Source of the DNA: Eremomyces bilateralis CBS 781.70 | Taxonomy: Eukaryota; Ascomycota; Dothideomycetes; Eremomycetales; Eremomycetaceae | DNA length: 64,000 nucleotides | Direction of reading: 5' to 3' | Assembly: GCF_010015585.1 (NCBI RefSeq) | Contig: NW_022985076.1 | Coordinates: 124,001-188,000, forward strand | Shown here: positions 11,939 to 24,128 of the stretch, one piece after another | How positions within the stretch are numbered: position 1 is the stretch's first letter | Layout: the number at the start of each line of letters is the position of its first letter | Program-made: the position numbers and the translations under genes | Notes under the pieces: generated by a model | The model's database searches: none | What the model was told of the DNA's origin: nothing | The model's input: only the letters and a program-made list of their open reading frames with translations

Positions 11939-14020
11939 TCAAACAATCTCCATACCATAATCAACCTCGTCCGGGTTTAGCCCCTCATATGCTTCTCCTT
12001 CCATCAACCCATCCACCCAAATGTCGCCAACGAGTCGGTACCCATCTCCAACAGGTCGAAGAGTCCAGAGTCTGTCGTCGGAGCCCTGAAGAGTGCAGAT
12101 AACGTCTCTCTCTTGCACTCTGTTCATTCCACTAAAGAGTCTGCCGGATTCAGTGACACCGTATGACCGCCCAACCCATCCCGATAAGTCCCCAAACCAA
12201 CTTCCGACTTCCATATCTTCTTCGCTGACAGGTGCATCTGGGTCTAAAGCAGTGAGCTCCCTAGGATCCAAAAATCTCGCCGCAAGTTCAACTATGACCT
12301 TGCGGTATGTATCGGCTTCGATTGTCTCCAGAAAGGGGCTGATTGAGTTGAAAATACGACGAAAAAGGCACCAGAATCGGAAAACCAACTCTTTTTCGCA
12401 CGTCGACGCTCTGCATGGAACTGGTGACAAGTCCAAGCGAAGAGTAAGTGCACGGCAGAATTTTAGACCAACTTGGAAGGTGATCTCCCCGAAGAGCAAA
12501 ACTTTAGACCAGCTTGAAAGAAGACCGTTGAAAGTTTCAACGTAGTCTCGATCTACGATACCCGCCTCAATGGACTGATGACCGTACGTTAGCGGTGAAC
12601 ACGTAGAGATTTTGTCGATTTCGTGACCTCGAAGGATGAGGACACGGCCTTCAGAATGGAAACGTGGAGGTGTCCTCAATCCCCGGAAGGGATGAGCGAC
12701 GGTCCCTGGCATTGAAAATGGGATACATACGCTCCCCTCATGCAGAAGACGGGGTGTATTCATAGCCCAAGAAGCTTTCTTGGAGTCAGACTCGTTATCC
12801 CATACGCAGACAAATACTAGAACATCTAAGTTCTCCGCCACAATCAGGACCCGAGTCGACGCGGTACGGAAGACCTGACTGGTCTCGTTCTCATAATTCG
12901 GATGGATCCCTAATTGTTCCCTGTCGCTGGAAACGGCCAGGAGAGCGAAGATGCGGTCACGAGGGTCTCGACTTTGAAGTCCATGGTACGTCCACATATT
13001 GTCAATCAAATCCCGGAGCCGAACCGTAGGATCGGTCGTGGACAGGTGAGTATTCGAACAGGCAGCTCCTTGGGTCTCTCTTGATTTTTTTCTGTTCTGC
13101 CACGGGTGGAAGATGGAGTCACTGATGCGATTGGGATCGATCCCTGGTCCGAATCTCTCTAGACATGAGCGGGCCGCAGTCCACACCGGAAGGATTCCAA
13201 TATAAAATAGTATTGACATGGCCGTGGCGGCATCCCAGGAAATCAATCGAGGGCCACGTAGCATGACCAAGTTGGCGTTAAGGAGCCGCTCCTGAGCGAG
13301 CCAAAGCCGGCGAGTCCAGTCCCCATAGGTAAGCGTCACGAGCCATCTCCATCGCCCAAACACAGTTTGCTCATCATCACGTCCTTTTGCTTTGAGGTCA
13401 CTTAACAAATCGTCAGGAACCTGGGAGACGGAAAGTGTAGATCGACTGATATAAATTTCCCTCAAACCCTCAGCTGTAACGAAGGCCTCGTAATTTGGAG
13501 AAAAATGCTCGTCCAATCGTCTGAGGAGTTGAACCCCTTTCTTTTCTTCCTCTTGGTCTCCGGTCGGTCCAACATACGTGATCGCCCTCTCTGCATTCGC
13601 ATAAAATCTCTCCCATCATGGCGACCTGCCCATTCTTTTCGATGCCATCCTGGGCAATGCAGATCTGATCAATCCAAAAACCTTGCTCTTGACCTCTTCC
13701 GCATCCCACAGGTCGTGAAGCGCGTGGTTCAAACTTTCTGTCAACGGGATGTATCCCTGAACCATTCTAGCTGAGTCTCTCACGATAGCGCGATAGGGTT
13801 TCACGTCGCTGCCCCAGACGTAGGAGAGCGCTTGATATCCGCCATCCCTGTGAGTGATTTCTTGAAGGGTGCATTCGACCTCCTCTGAGTCTGCTCTGTG
13901 GAGGTGTAGAACTCGGATCTTGTCGGGTCCCGACAACGACTGGTACGTGTACTTTGAGGGTTCGGCTTCGGTTGGTGGTTCCAGCTTCAATCCTAGAGAA
14001 GATGACATCGTCTGATCCAA
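11939..14020 (-). pseudogene. HET-domain (heterokaryon incompatibility) protein gene with a local frame detour
   Basis: Encodes roughly 690 residues of a HET-domain protein, a family involved in fungal allorecognition and regulated cell death. The N-terminal HET blocks are clear: IRVLHLH, YQALSYVWGS, and the second motif FWIDQICIAQDGIEKN with MMGEI. The C-terminus has the family's RDVICTLQG...LRPVGDGYRLVGDIWVDGLMEGEA block. The first and last parts share one frame, but about 60-70 nt near 13.61-13.69 kb that carry the WIDQICIAQD block read in another frame. The shift and its return both fall at short T runs. No intron can explain it, because the displaced stretch is itself conserved. Read literally the gene is interrupted, so I call it a likely pseudogene. 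Two compensating sequencing errors remain possible, since the rest of the long frame (11939-13516) is clean. Confidence 0.75.
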
Positions 14021-14641
14021 GTGTGATGATTAATAGATGCGTTGGATATTGGTCAAGAGAGTAATAACACGCGGAAAATATTATTCAGATGTGTATATCA
14101 AAAGAACTTCAGTCGAGCGAATGTTCGACCTTGAGAGTTGAGACTGAAGGATGGAGGTTGGTCTTGATATGGTAGTGGCACGAACCATAAACGGCACATT
14201 GGAACCATATAATGCCTCATGGCTTCTACCATTTCAGTTCAACTAAATGATTTATCACTTGCTTTTAGAGGCTAGAGGGTGAATTTATGGCTTTGCAAAC
14301 ATGATTGGCTGATACAATGCACTGATAGTTTAATACTTAAACGCTAATGCTACCAGCAGTTGTGGTTGGTTGAAAAAGCATTTGATAGCACGCTAAGCCT
14401 CTTACTAAGTCATACATCTCCCCTCCAACCCAAACAGAAGGGAACTGGAAGATCCAGCAAATTAAGAATTGCTGGCACCTAGCTTCGTTGCTACGGAAGG
14501 ATAGTCATATACAATGCCTTCCACCCTGATGACCCAAATCAACACACTGAGTTGCTTGCATGCATTAAGTGCTTCATTAGTATGAGTTGTAGATACGTGT
14601 GGTATTCCGTCCAATATTCTTAACTCGCTCCTGTTGCTTTG
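14021..14641. other. Intergenic, A/T-leaning, no gene seen
   Basis: About 0.6 kb upstream of the HET gene and downstream of the TFIIIC subunit gene. It looks somewhat more A/T-rich than its neighbours, with no convincing open frame. Confidence 0.5.
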
Positions 14642-16473
14642 TTACTCAGAATCAGATTCTTCCCCAGAACCCCGTCTCTGCTGCTCGATGTCTCCCTCCT
14701 CCTCATCGCTCATCATCTCCTCATAAACCTCCTCATTCATGTCCCTCGACTGCAAAGTCTCCGGATCAACATTGCGGTGCGCATGTGCCACCGCCCCCTG
14801 TTCTCGAACCGTAGCTGGCACCTTGCTAATCGTCGTCGCCAACCCACGGATGCGTGCCGCAAGGTACGCCTGCTTCTCGGTGACGCTCACGGGAAGCTGG
14901 GTTTGCACCAAGGTGCTATCGTCGATGCGGGCCGGCCAGTCGAGGAAGGGGGTGTAGATCTTGTCGTCCGGCGGCTTGCCCACCAGGATCGTGTCGATCT
15001 TATCGCGCATGATCGCGCGGACGACGGCGATGGTGCCGTTCTGGTAGAAGCCTCCGGCGTTGAGATCGGGGGTTTCAAGGATGGGGGCGGTGTCGAGAAT
15101 TTTGCGGAGTAGGGGGTCGGTGATGTCGCAGAGTTGCCACCGCTTACCGGTGAGGGACACGGTCTTGCCGTCGAATTGATGCGTGGTTCGGTCATCTTCG
15201 TTGGGTTTCTGAGCGGCTGGTCCAGGTCGTGCGCCTTGCCATGGCCAGCTTACGCCGGTGCCTTCTGGGTTGATGTCCTTGGAATTGAAGGTGAATCCAA
15301 TGCTTTGGTATATCCGGTACTTCGGATCCTTTCTTGGGTCCAGTCCGAACTTGATTAGAGAATCTTTCCACGGCCCCGCTTTGAAGACATATCCGAGATA
15401 CGCCCAGGCATATCGTTGGAAGTATCCTGCGTCTTGGTCGATCATATTCAACGCGACTCTCCTCGAAATGATGGGTCGCTCTTCGAGTGCGGAACGAAGG
15501 TCATCAATGGACTGCCTTAGGAAAGGATGAAGCGTATCCTCCGGGGGTAGCGGATTGGGAGATGAAAGCGGGACATGCTCAGCATTCAACGGTACAACAT
15601 GGGTGATATATCCTCGGAATGCCTGCAGGTTGATTGTGACTCTTCGTCCCGACGGATCCATGAACGAGTGCAACTCGGGGTTCTGCTCGTATCCGTAGTT
15701 GAAGTTGTTCATCATCTGGCTGAATGCAGGCGGGGGTCCCACTACGTCTGTCTCAGGAAGAGAGCCGACTTCGATGTCAGGATTGAAGCTTTTGACTTTG
15801 GCATATGAGAAGGTAAGGAGGCTGTCTTTAATCTTCCGCATCACACTGTCGGTATTGGACGCATATTGGAAGTCAGGGAGGTCTGGTACATATCAGCAAC
15901 GAAACTTTCAGCCTTGTGTAGATAGCACATACGGCGAAATCGATGGGTTTCTCGGATTGCCCCCATGCATTTGATTTCAGTAGACTCTGGATTATCTTGC
16001 ATGCTTCGCAGCATGTCTTTGACCGGATTATTAGCGGATTGAGAATGGACAACGGATTTTGTATCGGCATCCTGGAACGCATATGGCTCCGAGCTCCCTC
16101 GTCTGCGCTTACGCCCCGTTCTCTTGGGCACAGTGATCCGGAGTAACATGTCCTTGGTAGGCACTGCACGGGACAAATGAGGCTTTGCCAGAGGGTCGTC
16201 TGGTCGAAGACTGGCCCCGATGATTTTTCGAGTGCTTTCTTCATGAAGGAACTAGATGACTAGTTAGCTCCATGTATTCCCTAGTCTGCATTGCTCAAAG
16301 CCCACCTTCTCCAGAGCAGGCTCTCCACCTAACGATCTAATAGCCTTGTCCACATCTTTCACCACACATGGATGCTCGATGCAGATTACAGGTTTTTCGG
16401 TGACCTGGAAAAGGGGTGCTTCGCCGTCTTTCGAAACTCCTTTGACTGACCCTGAGTCCAACGATGCTGACAT
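14642..16473 (-). CDS. sfc1: Transcription factor TFIIIC subunit, Sfc1/TFC1 (tau95) family
   Basis: Component of TFIIIC, which binds the A box of tRNA genes and recruits TFIIIB for RNA polymerase III; nuclear. Exons 16473-16306, 16251-15933 and 15882-14642, with introns of 54 and 50 nt, give 575 residues. Recognisable blocks are the N-terminal ICIEHPCVVKDVDKAIRSLG, then LLRITVPKRTGRKRRRGS, HRFRHLPDFQYAS formed across intron 2, and MRKIKDSLLTFSY. The TFIIIC 5 domain contains RPIISRRVALN, FKAGPWKDSLIKFGLDPRKDP and YRIYQSIGF. The tail is acidic (EEEGDIEQQRRGSGEESDSE), typical of the family. The start at 16473 is the only ATG fitting exon 1. The gene diverges from RTS1 across about 1 kb. Confidence 0.9.
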
Positions 16474-17512
16474 TATAAAGGATTATTATTCTGGAATAGC
16501 AGAACTTGATATAAAGGAGCTGAAGAGGAGGTCTAGAGTTCTTGTTATAGTCCACTCTTGCCCCTGGTCTGCAACTCTGGGGTGGGACTGACGTTCAACT
16601 TCTAACTTGCTATAACGATCTTCGACCAATTGACGGCTGCCATTAGCTCCTGTTGTTTCTGGGAATTACTGGTATATTCCTAGCACAACCTGCAGGTCTG
16701 TTTCTTTTATTCTTATGTATGTATTAGTTTCTACGTGACTTTGTACATCCCCAACTCCATGTGGCTAGTTTCTAATGAGATGTGGATGTGGGCTGCGGAT
16801 ATGGTCTGTGCACATCGTCACAACATTGAATCATTGATGATTGATTATTTGATAACATGACCGAATTTACGCCTCATCGCCTTACAGCCTTACACCTCTG
16901 GTGACCCCAATCTCTAGGTGACAACTCTACGTATAACGTATGGCATCACTCAGTGAAGCCTCTCTTGCTCCTCTTCTCCTTTGACTGTAATGTGTGTTGC
17001 CTCCCAATATTAGCTTCAGCTTCCTCCCACCACCAATCCAGTCGATCCTACAACAGATCTCCTGCAACACCTTTCCACCAATACGCGAGAACCTGCATCT
17101 CAGCAGACCGGGGTGACCCTCTCATTCCTATTGGCGCCAAACGTTGACAGCCTGTTTCGCGTGGTCCTGCATCTTCTCCCCTCCTCGTCCTCTATTCTCG
17201 ACTGCACAGCTTCGATTACCGACCCTCCTTTCGATCTCAGCGGGCGCATGGCGATTTGACATTGGCCTCGATGCCCTACAGATCCCGAAATCAATGATCG
17301 TTTTAGCCTGAGATTGATCCCGCCTCTCTCCACATCATAAGGAGAACCCCGTTTCGACTACGAGCCCCATGTTCGCGTGATACGAGACAGCTATCCAAAT
17401 TCATCCGCTCCTCGTCGGTCCGTCCTTGACGCAGTATTCATAGCTTGTCCACGAGACCTCCCAAGCTTCCCCTTTGTCCGGGAGTTGAAGCTCCCCGCGC
17501 CCAGTCGCAGTC
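16474..17512. promoter_or_regulatory. Divergent intergenic region between TFIIIC subunit and RTS1
   Basis: About 1 kb between two divergently transcribed genes, so it should hold both promoters and the RTS1 5' leader. The side near RTS1 is C/T-rich on the + strand. No specific operator can be named. Confidence 0.5.
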
Positions 17513-19911
17513 ATGAAGGGGTTTCGGCAGCGAGTTGTAAGTAGTTCCGCTACCCGCACCCACAAGCTTGGACATGAGTATTGGCCCGGATCTATGTCCC
17601 GTCGTATAGCTAGGTTTTTGGAGCGCGCATACTGAACAGCCCTGACAGCATGAGCAGCTTTCTAGAGCCAAAGACTCAAACCGGTCGTCCAAGAAGAAGG
17701 ATTCGTCCGGAACGGCTTCCCCTTCTCAGGGCGGGTCGTCCAACTCCCCCGCGAACTCCGCCCACGCAACGCCGACCTCATCCACCACCCAATTGATTGA
17801 TTCGCGTAATAAGCCTCTCCCGGGCGGCGACGCTCCACCGGGAGCGACCAGTCATTCTACACCAGCTCCCCCAACACAAGGGTTGCCGAATTCGCTTAAT
17901 CCCGGACAATCATTCAGTGCACCGCAGCAGAGTGCGGCGGGTGTAGGGGGGTCGCCCGGAGGTGGATCAGGTCCTGGGACGCCGCACCGTCCGAATGTAC
18001 CAATAACCCCAAGCGTGATCATTAGCCCAAGTGCTCCGGTATGTTGATAATATCTGGCCTTGGTGGACACGGCTGCTAACGGTCATTCGCAGCATATCCC
18101 TCCCCCTGGATCAGCGGAAACGATGCCGACTGATCTTGCTCCACCCAAGGCGGGCCAGAAGTCGTTGCTGTTCGACCGTCTACAGACCACACCAAAGGAT
18201 GTCCCGGAAGGGATCCGGACTCCTAAACGACAGCACTCCTCTCGTTTCGATGTGTCCGACCAACGACAGAGAGAGCTAGAAAAGCTCCCGGGGTTCCATG
18301 AAGTCCCCCCCAACCGACGACAGGAGCTGTTCATGCAGAAGATCGACCAGTGCAACATCATATTCGACTTCAACGACCCGAGCGCGGACATGAAGTCGAA
18401 AGAGATCAAGCGATTGGCTCTTCATGAGCTCCTGGACTATGTTGCCAATAACAGACAAGTGATCACGGAGCCGATGTATCCTCGAGTCGTGGAGATGTTC
18501 TCAAAGAACCTATTTCGACCGATTCCACCGCCAGTCAATCCACAAGGGGATGCGTTCGATCCGGAGGAAGATGAGCCGGTGCTTGAGGTTGCGTGGCCGC
18601 ATATTCAAGTGGTTTATGAGTTCTTCCTCCGATTTATCGAGAGCCAGGATTTCAACACGAACATTGCGAAGCAGTACATTGATCACAGCTTCGTTTTACA
18701 GGTATGTGCGACTGGATTGTTGAAGTACATACGGTGCTAACATGTCATCTAGCTCCTCGAACTGTTCGACTCGGAAGATCCTAGAGAACGAGATTTCCTC
18801 AAGACGACATTACACAGAATATACGGCAAATTCCTCAACCTCCGATCGTATATACGGCGGTCCATCAACAACGTCTTCTTCCAGTTCATCTACGAAACTG
18901 AGCGGTTCAACGGGATCGCGGAGTTGCTCGAGATTTTGGGGTCGATCATCAACGGCTTTGCTCTCCCGCTGAAGGAAGAGCACAAACTGTTCTTGACGAG
19001 AGTCTTACTGCCGATGCACAAAGTCAAGAGCTTGAGCATGTATCATCCACAGCTGGCTTACTGCATCGTGCAGTTCTTGGAGAAGGATGCCGTGCTCACT
19101 GACGAGGTATATATGCTCCCCAATTATAACAGGACCCATACTCATCACATTGATAGGTGGTTTTGGGGCTGCTGCGGTACTGGCCGAAGACCAATAGCAC
19201 GAAAGAGGTGATGTATCTCAATGAAGTCGAAGACATCTTTGAGGTTATGGATCCAGCGGAATTTGTCAAGGTGCAAGAGCCGCTGTTCACACAGTTGGCC
19301 AAGTCCGTGGCCAGTCCTCACTTCCAGGTGTGTATGCATATATCCGAATTCCGAACTCCAACTGATCCGTGGTTAGGTTGCCGAGCGGGCTCTTTACTTC
19401 TGGAACAACGAGTATTTCTGCAACCTCGTCAGCGACAACATCGAAGTTATCCTTCCCATCATGTTCGCCCCTCTCTACGAGAACTCCAAGGGCCACTGGA
19501 ACAGGTCAGTATCTGTCCCCCACCCCTGTCGTCCCTCGCTCACCCCGTCCCAGAACCATCCACGGCATGGTCTACAACGCCATGAAGCTGTTCATGGAAG
19601 TCAACCCCCAACTCTTCGACGACTGCTCGCACGAATACGCCGAGCAACAACTCCACGCCGACGAGACGGAGAAAGCCCGCCAATCGAAATGGGACGCGCT
19701 GGCCGACCTCGCCAAGGCGCGGCAGAACGGGCGGGTGGAGGCCCGGCTGCTGCCGTCCACGACGTCACAAGGGGGCAAGGGTTCGTCGCGAGGAGCCGAC
19801 GACGCCGATCCGTTGAGCCAGGATAGTCAGAAGCGCTTGGAGGCGCTGCGGTTGCAGGATGATGGGGTGAATGGGCGGGAGCGGCGGGCGAAGGAGGGCT
19901 CGGTGCGTTGA
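17513..19911 (+). CDS. RTS1: PP2A regulatory subunit B56/B' (RTS1 family)
   Basis: Targets protein phosphatase 2A to substrates in mitosis, septation and stress responses. Exons 17513-17536, 17658-18038, 18093-18701, 18753-19106, 19157-19327, 19377-19504 and 19554-19911 sum to 674 residues. Exon 1 encodes only MKGFRQRV; joining to LSRAKD after a 121-nt intron reproduces the family N-terminus. A Ser/Pro/Gly-rich segment of about 200 residues precedes the B56 HEAT-repeat domain, which starts near [20 protein letters not shown]. The domain includes [52 protein letters not shown], and [20 protein letters not shown] formed across intron 6. The stop at 19909-19911 follows a possible donor (TCG|GTGCGT), so an alternative C-terminal exon may exist (see findings). 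Confidence 0.95.
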
Positions 19912-22130
19912 CTTGCGTGCGAAGTCATCGTCGGGATTGAAACCCTCCCTCACTCCCTCTCTCCCTACACACTTGTGGCATTCAACCCAACCTATACATA
20001 GACTTGCTTCTTCTTTTCCCCCTTCCTCCCTTCTTTCGCTTCTTTTTCCTTCTTTGGGCCAGGCGTGGACTGTTGTTTTTCTGAAATTTTTGGCGTTTTG
20101 CTCCAGGTCTCGCGTTCCGAGGCATCCACCACCACGTCGGATGAGGCGCAGGGTCCACCGCAACTACAGGACCGCACACCGCGTCGACCGCGCGGCAATC
20201 GTCGTCCGAACTCCTCGGCGGGTGGGACGGCGGGGGTGCAAGTTCGTGGCCATTCGAGCGGCAGAGTCCCGCGTGGGGGACGGGATGGGATGTGGAACTT
20301 GACGGGGTGTAATGTTGTTTTTAACAAAAGATGAATACGTACGTTGTTGTGTTTCCGACGGGAGCGCGCACATGTGGCTTTGCTATGACGAGTGGGAAGA
20401 CATGATGTTTTTTTTCTTTCAATCCGGGCGAAAATTGAACATTCTTGCTGCTGGTTCGATGCGTGGTTTCGGGGGACGGTCCTGTGCTGTGCTGTGCTGT
20501 CCTGTTCCGCCCCCTTTTTGGGTTTTCGCTTTCGCTTTCGCGTTTTGGGGTCTGGGTCGATGGGGTAAGAAGGAAAGGTGACAGAGTGGAACCCCCCTTA
20601 CCAACGTGCAGCGAAGATAATGATGTTCGAGTATCTCCCCCTTCTTCCCTAATGATCCACGGAAAAGGGAGGACGGACAGCGCGACACGGAGAGGACTTG
20701 TGGATGGGGAACGGACGGATGGACGGATGGACGGATGCTGGTTATGGAAATTCACTGTTCTTGAATAGTGCGATAGACTGTCCCGGGGATTCTGTTTTGT
20801 GGTGGTTGTTCGGAAATCCGAGATGTATCTTAACTTCTTTCAAGCCTCCTTGTTTCTTTCGGTTGTTTCGCTTCTATCTTCGCCCTTTTTATAAAAGTCC
20901 CCGCCAACTGGGTGGGCACGGTAGTCAGCCAGCCAGACAGTTGCAGATTCCCTGGAGGAGCAGAAGGACATGGTTCAATCACTTCAATGATAGATCTGAG
21001 CGGTTTCTGGATGTGGACGAGAGTAGTGATATTGTGTGCTGATATACTGTATCTCATGAAACCCTTCCCGCAGCCATTGACCACTGTATATTACCCAACA
21101 TCTCAACCACATTCAAGTCATATGTAGCAACGTAGCACGGAGTTGGTGATAGGTATATTATCAAGGCATCCAGACTTCCAGAGCAATAATTTGCCATATA
21201 CTTGGCACTTTCACGTGCTTGGGATTAACCATGATGGGATGTTGATTTCCCAGACATGCTATTGGCTGGAGCAGGTAGGGGCAGCAAATTGGACTCGGGG
21301 CAGTGGTTGGTTGGTCTGGTACGCCACTCTAGATTAAGTTAGTAATTACGGACGGATCCTACATTGGACTAGTTAGGTAGGTGGTTGAGCTAACTAATAA
21401 TTACGTGGATGGTCCATGAAATTGAACAAACAAGCTGAGAGCAATGGATGTCGGCGGAAAGGGGGAGGATACGACAACCCCTTGACGGCTATGAGTTGAG
21501 ACTTTGCACATTGTTATTCGGTACAATGATAATGATAAGAAGAGGGATATAGGAATATATAAATAGGAAGAACAAGACAAGGCACCTTGACGGATCACTG
21601 AGCAAAAATGTCTCCTTATTAATTTTTTAGTCCCAACAGCGAACCACCCGTGACCCTCCCGTTCCATAGACCATCATCGCTCCGTCCTCCCTCACTACCT
21701 TCCTAATTTTTAAGTGCAGCCCCAGCAGTGAGCACTTGAGTCTTGACCTGCCATTGTTGACCCGCGTTCTCTTCTTCTTCTTTCTCCATCGTCGGTTTCT
21801 TTCTGGAACCGCTTCTTTACTTAGGCTACATTACTACTTCCTATTTCAAGTCACTCCTTTGCCCTTTTCTTCCTCCCCCCATTTTCGCTGCCGCGCGCCC
21901 CGACTCGCCGCATCTGGGACCGCCATCTTCTACCATCATCTATCGGGAATCTCATCCATCACGACGACAACACGCATAATCGGGTGCCGCCAATCTCGCC
22001 GATCCGCCCTCCTGCAACCCCCTTCACTTTCTCCTCGACGCCTATTCGCCCCGTTCCTCCTGCGAGACTCCCACCCGTCCCCCACCGCGTGCATCGGATC
22101 TGATTCCCACCCCATCCACCCGCCGCCGCC
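19912..22130. other. Long intergenic region, RTS1 3' flank and ELO promoter/leader
   Basis: About 2.2 kb. At 20107-20334 the + strand keeps an open, G/C-rich frame that could be an alternative last RTS1 exon. There are short repetitive tracts near 20480-20545 (CTGTG units, CTTTCG units) and 20707-20738 (GGAC/GGAT units). From about 21700 to 22130 the + strand is strongly pyrimidine-rich, as expected of an abundantly expressed fungal gene's promoter and 5' leader (ELO). No independent gene is supported. Confidence 0.5.
20705..20738. repeat. Short tandem repeat (GGAC/GGAT units)
   Basis: The sequence repeats ggacggat-type 8-nt units about three to four times in the spacer between RTS1 and the elongase gene. 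Confidence 0.8.
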
Positions 22131-23339
22131 ATGCAGCAACCCTCATGGCTCGACGTCGGCGTCCCCACGCTCGAGCGCCCGTTCGGCCTCAAACTCTGGC
22201 CGCTCTTCGAGCTCGCCTTCGAGACCGTAGTGGGATACAAGCCGCAGGACTTCCGGTTCGTGGAAGGCGCCACACTGATGTCGACGGTGCCGGCCACGGC
22301 GGGCGTGCTCATCACGTACTACATCATCATCTTCGGGGGCCGCGAGCTGATGAAGAGCCGCGCGCCGTTCCAGCTCAACGGGCTGTTTAAGATCCATAAC
22401 TTCTACCTCACGGCCATCAGTGGGATTTTGTTGGCATTGTTTACGGAGCAGTTGATTCCCGAATTGGCGAGGAATAGCCTGTTTCATGCGATTTGCTCCC
22501 ATGAGGGGGGGTGGACGGATAAGCTGGTGATTCTATATTACGTAGGTGGCATGGATGCGGCTGGGAGGGTTGGACCGGACTGACGCGAGACAGTTGAACT
22601 ATCTGACCAAGTACCTCGAACTTATCGATACCGTTTTCCTCTTCCTGAAGAAGAAGCCTCTTAGTACGTCGTCGACATGTTGTCTCAAACGGTTCTAACC
22701 TATGTATAGCCTTCCTTCACACCTACCACCATGGTGCCACCGCTGCTCTCTGCTTCTCCCAACTGCTCGGCCACACCCCCGTCTCATGGCCCGTAATTAC
22801 TCTGAATCTCATGGTCCACGTGGTCATGTACTGGTACTACTTCCAAAGCGCGCGAGGCATCCGAATCTGGTGGAAGAAGTACATCACCATCATGCAGATC
22901 TCCCAATTCGTTATCGATCTCGGTAGGACAAACTCCCACCCTCCCCCCACACCATACTGACCGTCTTCCAGGCTTCGTCTACTTCGCCTCGTACACCTAT
23001 TTCACCTCGACCTACTGGCCCTGGCTCCCCAACGCCGGCAACTGCGCCGGCGAGGAATTCGCCGCTATCTCCGGCATGGCCATCCTCAGCTCGTACCTCC
23101 TCCTCTTCATCTCGTTCTACCTCGCGACCTACAAGTCGACGGGCGGCAAGGGGCGCCCGCGGTCGCGCAGTGTGCGTGCGCTGGTGGAGATGAAGGACGA
23201 GCAAGTGCCCACCGTCGGTGAGGCGAGGCGGCGGCTGAGTCACGGGTCGTCGGTGTCGAGCACTGGGGCTAACAGGAACGCAGTTGCGACCGGGTCGGCG
23301 AAGTCGAACGGGTACGCGACGCGGTCGAGGAAGGCGTAG
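22131..23339 (+). CDS. ELO-family fatty acid elongase (3-ketoacyl-CoA synthase, ER)
   Basis: Condenses malonyl-CoA with long-chain acyl-CoA in the ER to make very-long-chain fatty acids for sphingolipids. Exons 22131-22541, 22594-22663, 22710-22922 and 22972-23339 give 353 residues. The ELO signature pieces are present: FKIHNFYLT, the catalytic histidine box HTYHHG (HxxHH at about residues 164-168) preceded by [21 protein letters not shown], then [11 protein letters not shown] and [11 protein letters not shown]. Seven or so hydrophobic segments fit a multi-pass ER protein. The C-terminal tail is basic and Ser-rich and ends RSRKA, which could serve as an ER-retention-like basic signal. Chain-length specificity (yeast ELO2 or ELO3 type) cannot be read from sequence, so no symbol is given. 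Confidence 0.94.
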
Positions 23340-24128
23340 GGTCGTCGAGCGGGACGACGAGGCGGCATGGATTTCGCGGGCCGACGGTGCGGCAGTTGGG
23401 ATTCTTCGGAGTAGGAGGTCGTCCGAAGGGTTCGGAGGTTGGTGGATGAGGGTGGGACGAATTCCTCGAGTGGCCGAACCGCGTGCATCGGAGCGGTGGC
23501 AGTTGGTATGGAGATGGAGAGGGGAGGGACCGGAGCGTCAGAGAGGCAGAGGAGGCTCCACTTCGATGGACATTGGACACCTGGACATTGCCGACGCGCT
23601 TCGGATTCCCTGGGACATGACATTTTCACCATTCTACACCTGTAGCTTTCCGCACCTTTGTCATTGGTCTTGGTACGCGCATCACACCATGAACGGGGGA
23701 CCTCGCTTGGTCAGCCCGTTGGCATGTATTATATTACTTCCTTATTCCTCCACGAGAAACCAAAACCAAATACCGAGTAATGTTAATTCGAGACGCAGCT
23801 GGATGGTAATTGATTGATTGGATACATCCAAAGCTCTGAAGCAATTTCAGCTTTGCATCGAAGACATCATGGATCTTCCTGTAATTTACCCGCCGTATCA
23901 AGAACCCAAGCTCAGACCAATCAGAGCCCCTCTCTAACCTTACATAATCCCCTTTCCCCCAAACCCAACCCGGCAAGTCACGCCAACGTAACCTGATCCC
24001 GAATTCCACCCAACAACCTCACCTCTTAGCAAAGCTCTTCCATACCACGACACAGCTCCCCTTCACCCCATCTCACTTTCCCAACTCATCACCCCCCCCA
24101 ACCCACGAAACCCATCTCGACCCCCGAC
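23340..24128. other. Intergenic, ELO 3' flank and COX Va promoter
   Basis: About 0.8 kb. No gene recognised. The last 150 nt before 24129 are C-rich and contain no ATG that would extend the next gene in frame. Confidence 0.5.

Noticed and set aside
20321-20755. 144-codon open frame on the - strand downstream of RTS1
   Set aside because: Biased Ser/Pro composition, overlaps simple repeats, no splice logic or known family.
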